The position numbers and the translations under genes are program-made. Shown here piece after piece: positions 47,511 to 59,058 of a stretch of 64,000 nucleotides of DNA. The notes under the pieces were generated by a model that saw only the letters and a list, made by a program, of their open reading frames with translations, was not told the DNA's origin and searched no databases. The stretch's first letter is position 1. Every line of letters starts with the position of its first letter. The DNA is taken from assembly GCA_014529385.2 (NCBI GenBank), contig CM043959.1, forward strand, positions 6,352,466 through 6,416,465, given 5' to 3'. This DNA is from Adiantum capillus-veneris. Lineage: Eukaryota > Streptophyta > Polypodiopsida > Polypodiales > Pteridaceae.

Positions 47511-48212
47511 AGACATTATACGCGTATGATGTCTTTTTTCACAGATTGACTATTTTGGTTATGCTCACTCTCAGTAGCCCCTTATGCTCTGTTCACTCAC
47601 AAAATTCAGTTTGAACTCTGTTTGAGCAAGTTATGGCTATTTAGGCTTTTCTTGGCAATTTCCGCTTTTGACTTGTTTTGGGTCAATTGTGATCCAAATG
47701 GGATGAAACTTGAAATATAACCTCTAGACAGCTATTACAATGGATCTGTGTTAGCAAAGTATCAAAATATGTCCAAAATTAGGTCAAAGACATCATACGC
47801 GTATGATGTCTTTTTCATCAATTTGGGTCAAACTTGATATTTATGCTTCTACAGTTTGAACAATCTTGTCAGGTCAGATTCAAAAATAAGCAGTGGATGT
47901 GCAAAAGACATTATACGCGTATGATGTCTTTTGTCCCAGATTTTGACTATTTTTGGTTTTAAGCCTTCTCCAATGTTTATAATTGAGTTTCAAGTGTTTT
48001 TGTCAGGTTTGAATGTAAAAACAAGATTGAATCCAAAATTTCCTATTCTTTGCGTTTCTTGGACTCCGACTTGTCTTTTTGGGTTTCTTTGAGTGTTAAT
48101 GCTCTTGTTTTAAGTTGATTAGGGTAAAACCCCCCTTTAACACTCTGGCAATGTCAAATTTTCAATTTTAGTCTCTGTTTAGGTCCTAAGACATCATACG
48201 CGTATGATGTCT
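47511..48212. repeat. Array of four 24-bp palindromes in the A2 leader
   Basis: Copies start at 47511, 47788, 47906 and 48189, with intervals 277, 118 and 283 bp. Copies 1 and 3 carry CATTA instead of CATCA in the left half; the others are perfect. The nearest copy ends about 90 bp before the gag start in element sense. Interval order and some intervening sequence match the spacer array. Confidence 0.95.
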
Positions 48213-48604
48213 AAAGTTGCAGATTTCCAGTTTTTCAGCACAGAACTCTTCCAATAGCTCTTTTAAGTGCTCAGCAACAATCAGTTACACAGAAAATTTT
48301 TCTGAACTTTGTTTATTGCATATTTCACTACCAAAGCGACTTTTTCAGTGATCTAACATGCAATCAAACACATCAAGCAAATAGAACACCAATTGATAGC
48401 TCTAGATCAGGATCAAATCAGGCCCTACCTAAGCTACTTCTAATCATAAAATGGATTTTTTGCAATTGAAAATATAAAGAGATTTACTACCACACAAGGA
48501 GTAGCAAATGCTTTTTATGTCAACAACCACTTAAACACCATCAAAAACAATCTAATCTAGGCTAAACTAAAAATACTGTCAACACGGAAGACCCAGGACC
48601 AAAT
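48213..48604 (-). other. A2 leader next to the 5' LTR, PBS deleted
   Basis: Plus-strand GACCCAGGA (ending 48599) joins CCAAATG directly to the LTR. In A1 149 bp (18805-18953) with most of the PBS lies in between. A2 therefore lacks a primer site. Confidence 0.85.
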
Positions 48605-49292
48605 GTTAAGGCGATTACGCCGCTAGCGGAAGCTAAATAGCGAGAACTCAACAACAACAGAATTTGTCAGACGAGGACGAAGCTTGACCGCAGGCGCATG
48701 GAAACAACTAGGTGGGTGTCAAATCACCTACTGACCTTCTAATGAATTCACTACTAAGGAAATCAAATCTAAGTTCTAAAATACGCAAGTGACTGAAATC
48801 CGTACTACAAACGAATGCTATACGAAACAGGATCTAGAATCATCGAATCGATCTCAAACTCAAGGGAAAGTCTATACACTAGGTAAGAACAACACCCTAA
48901 AGACTTGAATTGTAAAATCAACCTATAACCACTCCGTGCGGTAAACGCGTATGAAGACAGGCCAAAAAATATAGGTGACCGAAACTTGACCCCGATGGTA
49001 CTAATGTGTAGCTTTACTCGTTGTGGTTCTATTGATATGCTGCACGCTCTATTCCGACACACGAGTTGGAAGAAAACTTATATACCTCAGCCTTGGAGGT
49101 GAGAACATCTCTAATTATTTACATCAACAGGTGAAATTACTTCGGGATTACAAGCTGGAAACTCAATTGAGTCCCGTTACTTAATGAATGGTTCAAATCA
49201 AAATTAATGTCGGAAAGACATTTATTACAATCAATGGTTGCAAAATGATGGGTGTGAGCAAAAATGTGGGTGTGATCCTCTGCTGCTCAACA
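48605..49292 (-). repeat. 5' LTR of element A2 with internal deletion
   Basis: 688 bp. Sequence jumps from AGAAAACT to TATATACC at about 49078, removing about 271 bp, including the (CT)n tract, that the partner LTR retains. The TATA box is kept at 49077-49084. Confidence 0.9.
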
Positions 49293-49740
49293 ACCTTACA
49301 AAACATCCAATTTGAAAGAAAAATTGAAGGGTAAGATTTATAATGTTAAAGTGAAGGGTAAGTTTGTATGAAATGAAAAGTTATTGACATGATGACAATG
49401 TAAAGTGAAAAGACTTTCTACTCTAAATAGAATAGGGTAAGACCTTTTTAGGAAATGAAAACCTTTTGACAACGTAAAGTCAAAATACACATAACAAAAA
49501 AAAGTAATTTTAGTGAAGATTAGTTATTTAATAAAATTTATTTTTGAAAAAATATTTGGCTTTAATTTTTCAAGAGACTTCTTTCAAGATTAATTTTGAC
49601 ATTTTTTATTTAAAGATTTATTAAAGTTTGTATTTATATAAAGAGATTGAGAAAAAGAAAAACGCTCGCCTATTCATGCGTCGACTTGGGAGAAGGATGT
49701 CTCGCGTTGAAAACATGCATGCAAATGAAGGGATTGTTAT
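49293..49740. other. AT-rich flank of A2
   Basis: Nothing recognisable beyond AT-rich sequence. Confidence 0.5.
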
Positions 49741-49749
49741 CCACATTAG

Positions 49750-49785
49750 AGAGAGAGAGAGAGAGAGAGAGAGACTATTGCATAG

Positions 49786-49852
<67 letters not shown>

Positions 49853-49855
49853 TCG
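49750..49855. repeat. Compound (GA)n-(GT)n-(GA)n microsatellite
   Basis: GA repeats at about 49750-49773, GT repeats at about 49790-49838, then a short GA run. Confidence 0.95.
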
Positions 49856-49911
49856 TCAAGCTCATAGGGACTCCATCTCACCAGGGGATATTTTTAAAAG
49901 GTAGCTAACAT

Positions 49912-50306
49912 TTTTCATCCGTCAACAATGAGATAAATGCTTTAGAGTAGGTAAAGTCCCAAAAAAAACCAACCCTGACATTGGCACCTCAAAAAGGGAG
50001 AGTCATTTCCCAGTTGACGGGCCTTTTACTAATTATGGGGTATTTCATTCTTTTAAGTTTTAAGAGTGAAACTGTGGGCACGTTTAAATGTCGGGATTTT
50101 CATCCGTCAACAATGAGATAAATGCTTTAGAGTAGGTAAAGTCCCAAAAAAAACCAACCCTGACATTGGCACCTCAAAAAGGGAGAGTCATTTCCCAGTT
50201 GACGGGCCTTTTACTAATTATGGGGTATTTCATTCTTTTAAGTTTTAAGAGTGAAACTGTGGGCCACGTTTAAATGTCTATAAATGCAAGAATTGTTATC
50301 CACATT

Positions 50307-50345
<39 letters not shown>

Positions 50346-50592
50346 ATCGTCAAGCTCATAGGGATTCCATCTTACTAGGGGATATTTTTTAAAAGGTAAC
50401 TAACATTTTTCATCCGTTGAAAATGAGATAAATGCCTTAGAGTAGGTAAAATCCCAACAAAAACCAAACCTGACATTGGCACCTCAAATAGGGAGAGACA
50501 TTTCCCAATTAATGGACCTTTTACCAATTGTGCGGTATTTCATTCTTTTAATTTTTAAGAGTGAACATGTGGGCCACACTTAAATGTCTATA
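49912..50592 (+). repeat. Three tandem copies of a 185-bp unit
   Basis: Units begin TTTTCATCCGT at 49912, 50097 and 50407. The first two are almost identical; the third is more diverged and is preceded by a second copy of the (GA)n-flanked block (CGTCAAGCTCATAGGGA at about 49854 and 50350). The history is a larger (GA)n-bearing duplication plus a recent 185-bp duplication. Confidence 0.9.
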
Positions 50593-50633
50593 TATTTTAC
50601 GAATTTTGGAAGGCAAGGGTGCCTATCAAAAAT

Positions 50634-50637
<4 letters not shown>

Positions 50638-50686
<49 letters not shown>

Positions 50687-50791
50687 AAATGCGAGAGACT
50701 ATACATGTAGAAAGAGAGTATTGATAGTGTTCCACTTGGAACTAGTATGTGACCCCCGCACTGCTGCGGCCAAGAAAAGCATAATTATTGG

Positions 50792-50853
<62 letters not shown>

Positions 50854-50966
50854 TACACACAAATTCATATATAGGCAGGTGTGTGTGTATGTCTGCGTGT
50901 CCACGTGTTAGGAGGATGAAACTGTAGTCCTTGGAGTCACTCTAGGAAGATAAGAATGCCTCTCTC

Positions 50967-51032
<66 letters not shown>

Positions 51033-51402
51033 ACACATGCCTAGTAATAAATGTAAAACATCTATAGCTTCTCCAAATATATGAAGCTAATGTAGTCGGT
51101 GGCAATGGCTTGTAGAAGCTAAAACAACATTAGGAGCCTAAATGCATCCAATGCTAAGATGCTATGCATCCTTGCATCCCCAATTAAGGTCTTTTTGTAT
51201 TCACCATTGTAAGAAAAGGACCCATTTTAACTTTTTTCTTCAATTACTACTCACCACATAACTTGCATGTAAATATCTCTCAATACATCAGCCCCCACAA
51301 TGCTCTAATGTACATGGAAGTGCCATTGCTATTGATGGGGGGGTGAGAGAGAGCATGGAGAAGAATGTGTCCCCTATGTTTGGACAATCGAATGGGATCC
51401 TA

Positions 51403-51481
<79 letters not shown>

Positions 51482-51754
51482 GTCCGAGTTGTGGCTACAA
51501 CTGCTCCCACCTAAGCCCTTAGCTCTTAAATCTCTTGCTGCCAGACCAAACTCTTAGGGGCTCAAGCAAACCCATGCACACCTAATGCCTTGAGCAAACG
51601 TCTTCTACTACCAAACACGCTCCACCAATGGACAATGCTTGTCCCTTATTCACCTCTACATTATCATTATCATGATCAAGGTCTTGGTCTTCGTCTGGGT
51701 CCCGATGACTCACGTCACTCTTTTTCTTTCTTTGTCCACTCTAGTGGCAAAGCT

Positions 51755-51832
<78 letters not shown>

Positions 51833-52293
51833 CTGACAACAGGTTGCCAAGCATACAATTTTGACTATTGAAGGTCATTGAAGCTCGAATCGCATAGAAC
51901 TTGGACTAATTTACTCAATTTTCAAAGGTTCTTTAGTGTGTCTATGGTAAGGAGGACGAACCAACAGGGACTCAACAACTCAACTTCGGCATTGATCCAA
52001 CATGCCATGCAAATCAACCAAAAAACAACGCGTGGAGGCCCTCTCCTTCCTCTAATCTTTTGAACTCCATTATAAAGAGTATAGATAATGTACTATTGAA
52101 TAGTAGTAAAAATCTATCGTGTACCTCAGTGCTCAAGAAAAACCTAGGTTTAGTATAATCCCACCTTCAAATTTTCCCATTTAATGCACCTTGGAGACCC
52201 TTTCCACGTGACATAAGGAAAGGGCTTGGAGGGGGGGAGGGGGAGGAGACCAAGGTTTTAGAAAGAAAGAGAGTGGATTGGGTGCCAAGAAAA

Positions 52294-52336
<43 letters not shown>
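50638..52336. repeat. Cluster of (GA/CT)n and compound (CT)n(CA)n microsatellites
   Basis: Tracts: (GA)n 50638-50681; (CT)n then (CA)n at about 50794-50860, 50967-51036, 51404-51477 and 51759-51830; (CT)n 52297-52337. The four compound tracts share the same order on the plus strand. No gene is supported between them; frames across the tracts are repeat artefacts. Confidence 0.95.
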
Positions 52337-52338
<2 letters not shown>

Positions 52339-52970
52339 GGAAGGGCCACACACCCCTAAGATTTAATTTGAATGTTAGGACACCCACAAAGATTGGAGAA
52401 AAAAACTTAGGTTTAGTATAATTGCATCTAAATTTTTTGAGATTTATCTCTACTTGAGAATGGCTTCTATCAAGCAAGAGGAAGCGGCTTGCCGAGAAGA
52501 AGAAAATAGGTCCTTGATAGAAGTACAATGTACTTGCAAAAATATTCGGGTATGTTTTGGGTCATAGTGTGTATATGTTGTATTGGTTGGAGACCCCTCT
52601 GCAAAGGATATGCCAAGGCCAACATGTATTCTTTTTTAGTTAATTCAAATCAAGCTCTTAAGAGAATTTTAAAAAAAACCTACAAAGGTTAGAGAACATA
52701 AATTAAGGTTCAGAGAATCTACAAAGTGTCGAGAAGTTTAGTGCAAAAAACTTCAAATATAGTATATTTGCCTCTAAAATGTTTGAAAAAAGGTATGGTA
52801 TAGTCAAATGCTTGAAAACTCCTCAATTTAGTGTAATTCCACCTGCAAATTTTGAAATTTATCTCTAAATTATAGATTTGAAGGTGAGGAAACCTACAAA
52901 GTATAGAGAAATTGAGTGTAAAAGCCTTCAAGTATAATCAAGTTGCCCCTAAAATTTCTCATATGCAAGT
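52140..52970. repeat. Decayed tandem repeats
   Basis: Phrases such as TTTAGTATAATTGCATCTAA, CCTACAAAG..TAGAGAA and CTTCAA.TATA recur at about 52149, 52412, 52690, 52740, 52815 and 52890 with many changes. This suggests an old minisatellite of irregular unit length. Confidence 0.5.
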
Positions 52971-53776
52971 TTTCTAAGTTTTTAGGAGAAATCACTATGC
53001 TTCAACTCGATTTAGTCATTAGGAAATTTCGGAGGTCATTTGGAGGGCCAGAGAGAAAAATAGAGCACGTCCAATGAGTAGGAGGGCTACGTTACGTAGG
53101 AAAGTACATGGAAAGACTCAAAAAATAGGAAAATACCCCAAAAACTTTCACGAATCTAGGATTGTGGCATCGTAGCTTTGTTAACCCTCGTGGCTCACAG
53201 ACACCCTATCGCCTACGACGGACACCGTATTATTTATTTAGTAAAGTCAGGCACCGGGCTTGTCGGTCCAATAGGAAAAGGGTAGAGTGATCGCCGATGA
53301 GAGGCACACTCTAACTGGAACACGTAAGGGTTAGTTGGCTAAGCATGGGCGCCCAAATGTGAATGGGGCGAGCTCATGTAAAAGTCACCTAAACCTAAAA
53401 TTGACCTATTCTCTCAGTATGCAATAGAAGAAGGGCTCTTGCCCTATCTCCATCCCCATCTCTATTGTGTGCTCACAGGTGTGTGTGTGTGTGTGTGTGT
53501 GTGTGCGCTTGAGGGAGAGAGGGAGAGAGTGTGTGTGTGATCGAGCATTGCAACAGCATCTGCGGCGGCGAGGCGGTTGAGCGCAGTATGGCGGCGGCTC
53601 TCTCTTCTTCGCGGCGAGGAATCCTTCACGGCGACAAGCGCAAGGAGGTGAGTGACACACCCCTGCTGTCTGTGAGCTTGCTAGGCTTGCTAGTTGTCTG
53701 CTTGCAGCCTTCGTGGCTCACACACGGTGCTAGGCAAGTCCCTAGCTCTGACACGTGTGGCAAATGCGCACATTTT
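52971..53776 (+). other. Region upstream of the element B PBS, probably including its 5' LTR
   Basis: The element B PBS begins at 53777, so its 5' LTR should end at about 53772 (...GCGCACA). The LTR start cannot be fixed because the 3' LTR is outside the window. It contains a (GT)n tract at 53479-53505. A GGAGGTGAGT donor-like sequence at about 53644 and a TGCTTGCAG acceptor-like sequence at about 53700 could mark a leader intron. Confidence 0.4.
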
Positions 53777-53794
53777 TGGCGCCGTTGCCGGGGA
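53777..53794 (+). promoter_or_regulatory. Primer binding site of element B (tRNA-Asp)
   Basis: TGGCGCCGTTGCCGGGGA is an 18-nt match to the complement of the plant tRNA-Asp(GUC) 3' end, the classical Tat/Athila primer site. Confidence 0.95.
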
Positions 53795-54773
53795 GTTGCC
53801 CTGCACCAAGCTTCGAGAAGCACTCTGTGCTGCCCCGTGGAGTCACTAAGCTTAAGTAGGAAGGAAGAAAGAGAATCCTGGTGACTGTGTGCGCAGATCT
53901 GGTGTAAATTTGCAAGATTTTTTTATTGTGGGTTAGTGTACGAAAGGTCTGTTTATTTGCACAGTCTATTACAGTTTTTCTGCAGCTCACACAGTTCTGT
54001 TTGAGCTCACAGCAAGTTTGCACATTTCGATTTCTGCTTACAGTTCGGTTCAGCACAGTCAATTCAGTTCATTTTTGGTACATCTAGTTCAGTTTGTGTT
54101 CTGCATAGTCGGAACGGCTCAGATCTGGTTTGCACGATCATGTTATCTGCACTTAGTTCAGTTCAGTGCGCAGCAGTTTCACGGTCGATAGATCAGCACG
54201 TTTTCGTCAAGATTATCTTCAAAAAACAGAAAAAAAAAAGCAATTGCTGAAAAAAAAATAAAAAATTTGGGTGAGGTTTCATGCGCAAGGCTCTCTTGTG
54301 AGGGGAATATTTATTTCCACACAAAAATTAGTTGTAAGTTTGTCCCAAAAAGATAGATCGGGATCATTTTATGAGCTTGAGCTTGAGCTTGAGCTTGGGT
54401 TGGTCTTGGTCTTATAATACAAGGTAAATGCTATTCACTATATATAGGCTAGTGCTCAAGTGAAAGGAGAAAGCATGTGGGGCAAAGCCTTCACCTTTCC
54501 CTCCACAAGTCACCCTTCAACTTTCTATTTTAAGCCATGTGCCCAAGTAGAAACTAGGAGAAATTGATTGTTTTAGGGACTTTGGGAGCTTCCAATAGTC
54601 AAACAATGTTCTGTAAAGTGCGCCTAGATCTCCTAAGCGATACGCTCGTTTCGAGCTATCACACGTCCCAATCCGTTTTTTGAACCTCAAAAAACATCAA
54701 AAACAAGAAAAAATCAAGTAGAAAACGGGGTGCAAAATACCCACAAAACAAAGCAAGTAACCTTTGAGGGTAC
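53795..54773 (+). other. Leader of element B
   Basis: Non-coding. It contains repeated AGTTC/CAGTTCAGTT-like words at 53990-54180 and a (GAGCTT)n run of about four units at 54373-54397. No palindromes like those of family A were seen. Confidence 0.6.
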
Positions 54774-57564
54774 TTGCCGACACTTGTAGGGCACCCAAAG
54801 CACATGCATCTACGCTCTGGTCGTGTGCTAGAGTCCGAACAACTATCTAATGCTTCGATTTACGGGGGTACTCACTATCCTTCCATGCTAGGATATATGC
54901 CCTCGGCGGGGACGCAAGGTAGTGCAACCCAAGACCCAAATATAGCGGCGAGCGACTCTTCCTCTGACTACGATATTATGAAAGAGAATCTTACACAAAG
55001 CCCCGGGGGAACAAATGAAACCGTACCTAGTTGGGCCCAACAACCAGGAACTAGTGTTTTTAGCCGTTTGATGGAAACTTTTAGTAGAGCTACGCGCTCT
55101 GAACCTACGGCTAGTGAAGTAAACGAAGGGGGTGAGGAAGTAGAATCACTATTCACATCTCCTGTAGACCCCACACTCCCTCAGAGTGTCCACGTAGACA
55201 TTCTACCTACCTCATTTAATGAGGTCCCTACCGAGCTATCACCTTCCAAACTCGCCTCTAAGGTAGCGGTGACTAAAAGTCAAAACACGGGAAGCAACAT
55301 TGCATCCACCTCACGGCAACCCTCTAGTACACCAAGTTTGGATGGGGTATTTCTCAATGAAAATTGGGAATATGACCTACCCACGGAGACTTTGACCGAC
55401 CTATACATGGGCTACACATACCATGTGGGCTGGTTAGAAGTTGTATAATCCACATCTAGTGCCACTAGTTTAGAGGAGCAACAACACATGATCTGCAGTG
55501 TCATCCATAGGATTATCCAGTCCGAGAGGCAAAATCGAGGAATGAACATACCTTCGACGGGTCCTATGCGATTTTTAGACACGGGCAAAGGGAAACAACC
55601 CACTCTATCACAAATGGAGACTCCCCCAGTGAGTTCCATCGATCCCCCATATGTTGTTTCGCCAGGGGTCTCAATGCAATCTGAGCCCACAAGTGATAGC
55701 TTTACTTTTCCAAGTCTAGCTCATCTTTCCCTGGATGACACCACGGATACCATGCCTACCCCAATGATGGGCATGCTAAGAAACACACCATGGACCTTGT
55801 TTGTTAGTAAAGCACCTCTACACGGTAGCTCAATGCCTGCAATAGTACCTACAAGTGCGTACCAATCGTATGCAACTATGGGTCCACGTACTCATGTAGT
55901 CCCTACCCCTCCCATTGTTTCAGCTACCTATGCTCCACAACCACAATACACAAGTTCTTATTTCCATGGGACTATACCGGCTAGCATTAGCATGTCACAT
56001 CCGACGTCTGCTATGCCTAGGGCCACTCATATGAACTATGGACCACCACATGGCACAACATCGTACCCAACGTGGAACCCAAGGGCTTCCTATGTGCCAA
56101 ACCCAATGCCAATACCTACTCCACATGTAGTCTCTGGAGCACCTTCACCCACGGTGCCTGCTCACTTAGGTGACTTGGCAACATTTCCTCAAGCTATTGG
56201 TCGATCTATTATTGAGAATATGCGTAACAAGCCTGATAGTGAGCCTAGAAGTAAGGCAGTATAAATAGCCAAGCTCACACAAAAATTAAGTGGAGACGGG
56301 GATGTGAGAAAGCATATCGAAGTGTTTGAACAAATATGCGATTCTCTAGGAGAACACAATGACCTACATCAGAGCAATGCTTTAAGCCTAACCTTAAGTG
56401 GAAAGGCTGGGGATTGGTATAGAACCCTAAGGGTGGAAGAAAAAACGATTTACCCTACTCTTAGGAGACTATTCTTAAAAGAATACATACGAGAGGGAGT
56501 GCTTTGGGGTGTAGCCTCTCAGCTCCAGAAAGCCCAACGAGAGGAAGGAGAGTCGGTGAGAGACTTTATAAGTCGCTTGAAGCATTTGAATTCTCGTTGT
56601 AATCCAAATGAGCGCTTCAACAATAACCAATTGCTTGATAGATTCATTAGGGGATTACGACATGAGGATATCTACAATGGCCTAGTCATTAGAGGTATCA
56701 CCACTTGGGAAGCAGTCACCACCAGTGCAATCCAATTGGAGGATAATTTAATGATTCAAGGAGAAAGAGTGTCTGTTGAGCCTAAATCTATTAGCTCGCA
56801 AGCATAAGGGCATCAACCAATGACCCTAAAGCCTATTGCTAAAGAGCCAAAGATATCTGAGATGACTTTAGCAGATCTCACCAAGGCTATTCAAGAGAGC
56901 CTTAGAGACAATCGTGCTCCGCAAAACAATCATATGTATCCAAGAAGGGAGCAACAATGGTGCTCAGTATGCTATGGACCGCATAGTACCAGTGAATGCC
57001 CTACTTTTAGAGTAAAATTCAATGGGAACTGCAATGTCTGTGGAAGGTATGGTCATCAAGCTAAGGATTGCATAGTATTTAAGCGTGCAATGTCCAATAG
57101 ACCAACCTCGAGTGCCTGATGCCGGCCCCACCTCTTGAGAACACACATCACAACATATGGTCCCTAGGGCCCAAAATGTTGTTCAAACAACACCCTTACC
57201 ACCTCCAGTGCTAGGACCGCAACCACCACATCCGAGAATCACTTCTGTGAATCAAGTGGGTTGTGAGTCATCTATTTCTTGTTTGGAAGGCTATGAGGAA
57301 GATATAGATCCTAATATCGCCTATGGGATGGATGTGCTTGAAGAAAGTCCACAATACTACATGGAGGACTATTGGGGACAAGTCAAACCTATATATCAAG
57401 TAGTTGCTCTTGCGGCAAGAGGCCAAAATATCAATTACACTGCTAAGAGACCACCTCTTCAATGCAATGAGTGTGGAGGTCCACATTGTGTAGCCAAGTG
57501 TCCTATTAGGCTACAAAAGAACGCCACACTAATGCAACCCACACTAATGCAAACCAATCAATGA
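54774..57564 (+). pseudogene. gag: Element B gag, interrupted by stops
   Basis: Blocks 54774-55448, 55488-56264, 56304-56807 and 56820-57119 are in the same frame, separated by single stops (TAA at 55446, 56262 and 56805); 57157-57564 follows after a frame change. An N-terminal MHLRSGRVL resembles the A2 LRSGR. After a long Pro/Ser/Thr-rich stretch comes the gag domain (LTLSGKAGDWYRTLRVE and FISRLKHLNSRCNPNERF). Three knuckles follow: CSVCYGPHSTSEC, CNVCGRYGHQAKDC and CNECGGPHCVAKC. The first and third have CX2CX3HX4C spacing; the second is canonical. Role: particle formation and RNA binding. The stops suggest decay. Confidence 0.85.
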
Positions 57565-57778
57565 CTCATCTACAATGCCGATACTCATGGTGTAATCGAG
57601 TGGCAAGATCATTGATGGCCATTTGCCAAAAATCCAAATGCACCGAAGATCACGCCATTAAACTTGATGAAGTTACCGAGGACCATCACCAAGTACACCC
57701 GTGTACCATTAAACGTACTCACACGATGATGCTCCAAAAACAACAAAATATATTCTTGAGGAAAGAGAACCATCTCAA

Positions 57779-59020
57779 TTGCCCAATCTCAAAAAAGAAG
57801 AAAACACAAGAAAGAGATCGCAAAAAGCAGCAAAGTCAGACCCCAGTTCAAAGACCAACATAGAGACTGGTGACGACCCCGTATATATGAACGACGCTGA
57901 AGAAGATTCTGATTCAGGTGAAACCATGGAGACCAAAACGACCACTAACATAGAAACCAACAAGGAAGATCTTCATGAGCCACAATGGCCAGGATCCAAA
58001 AAGAAGATAGGAACTTACCCAAACCCTATAGAGGAGATTGAGCGAGTTAAGAAACTAAGGAGTTTGGTAGAAGATACTCAAAGGGATCTAGAACCAGCAC
58101 CTAGGAAGATCCAGATTACAGACACCGTGTTCCCTACGCAACAACAACCTCACCAAGTCCATAGACCCTTTGACATACCTAGTGTCATCCAAGAAGAAAG
58201 TGACTTAAAGTCATGGGAAAGTGGGCGTACTCACTTCTTGATGGAAAGAATGTTTATAGAGGGACTACCTGATCCTATCGAAGAAATGGAGATCCCATCT
58301 TCCCCACATCAAGGGACTCAAGGACAAAAGGTGCCGTTAAACATTGCCAAATTGATGGATTTCATGTCTTCAGAAGTTAGAACCACCATCATGTCCAAAC
58401 TATATAAAGACCGCGAGCTAGTCTCAGCTCTTCGAGCCTTCCTCAATGGAGAACTGAAGTTTGGGCTACCACAATTTGCACAGATGGATGGAGCTGGGGA
58501 GATGCCAATAGAGGAGGAACACTTAGATCCACAACCCAACCTAAATGAGAACCTTGTTATAGAAATACTTGTTAACAAGTTGGGACAATACTTTGAGGGT
58601 GATGAATCCAATGCGGCCATACCAATCACTACTAAGGGATTAACTGTGAAGGGAATCCTTTATGGTGGCGCTGGGGTTAGCATTGTGACTAAAAATTGCT
58701 GGGAAACTATGGGAAGACCTCACCTTGCGACCACAACCATAGTAGTGAAGATGGGCAATGGGTCTATTGTTAAACCTATTGGGATGCTAGAAGATCTCAA
58801 GATCAAGGTCTTTGGACATAAAATAAGGATTACCTTTATTGTTATGGATTTCTCCAAACACACTATGGCATCGGAGATGATCTTAGGACGTCCTTTCATG
58901 AGGGAAGAAAAAATGGTGCATGACTGGTCTAAAAACCATGTCTACTTCCAATTCCAAGATTCTGTCATTCGAGTGGATCTTGTGACGGGTCGAGCACATC
59001 CTCTAGGAACAGGTTTATAA
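57779..59020 (+). pseudogene. pol: Element B linker and protease 1 (catalytic Asp lost)
   Basis: 413 codons. The first 250 residues are a charged Glu/Lys/Pro linker. The C-terminal part aligns with A1 PR1: GILYGGAGVSIVTKNCW against AILDSGVGVAIATKEIW, and MILGRPFMREEKMVHDW against IILGRPFMRQLKMVQDW. The catalytic D-S/T-G is Y-G-G, so the active-site Asp is missing. Either this copy decayed or cleavage depends on PR2. Confidence 0.85.
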
Positions 59021-59058
59021 TTGATCATAGATCTGACACCACAGTTCACTCGGCCCCA

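Larger units (their letters stand above)
34145..49292 (-). mobile_element. Retrotransposon A2, same family as A1 (PBS, RT, RNase H and most integrase deleted)
   Basis: LTRs at 34145-35109 and 48605-49292 are flanked by the 5-bp duplication ACCTT (34140-34144 and 49293-49297). In element sense the order is leader with four palindromes, gag, PR1, PR2 and tail, internal PPT, spacer with five palindromes, accessory frame, PPT, LTR. About 3.5 kb (from the PR1-RT linker to the integrase C-terminus) is missing at 42864, and 149 bp with the PBS is missing at 48599. It cannot move on its own, but it keeps the leader and gag that A1 lacks. Confidence 0.95.

Noticed and set aside
49628-51871. Frames made of Arg-Glu, Ser-Leu, Cys-Val and Thr-His repeats
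   Set aside because: These are translations of (GA)n, (CT)n, (GT)n and (CA)n microsatellites.
53531-53884. 117-codon plus-strand frame spanning the PBS of element B
   Set aside because: It crosses the PBS, which must be non-coding leader or LTR sequence; no domain seen.
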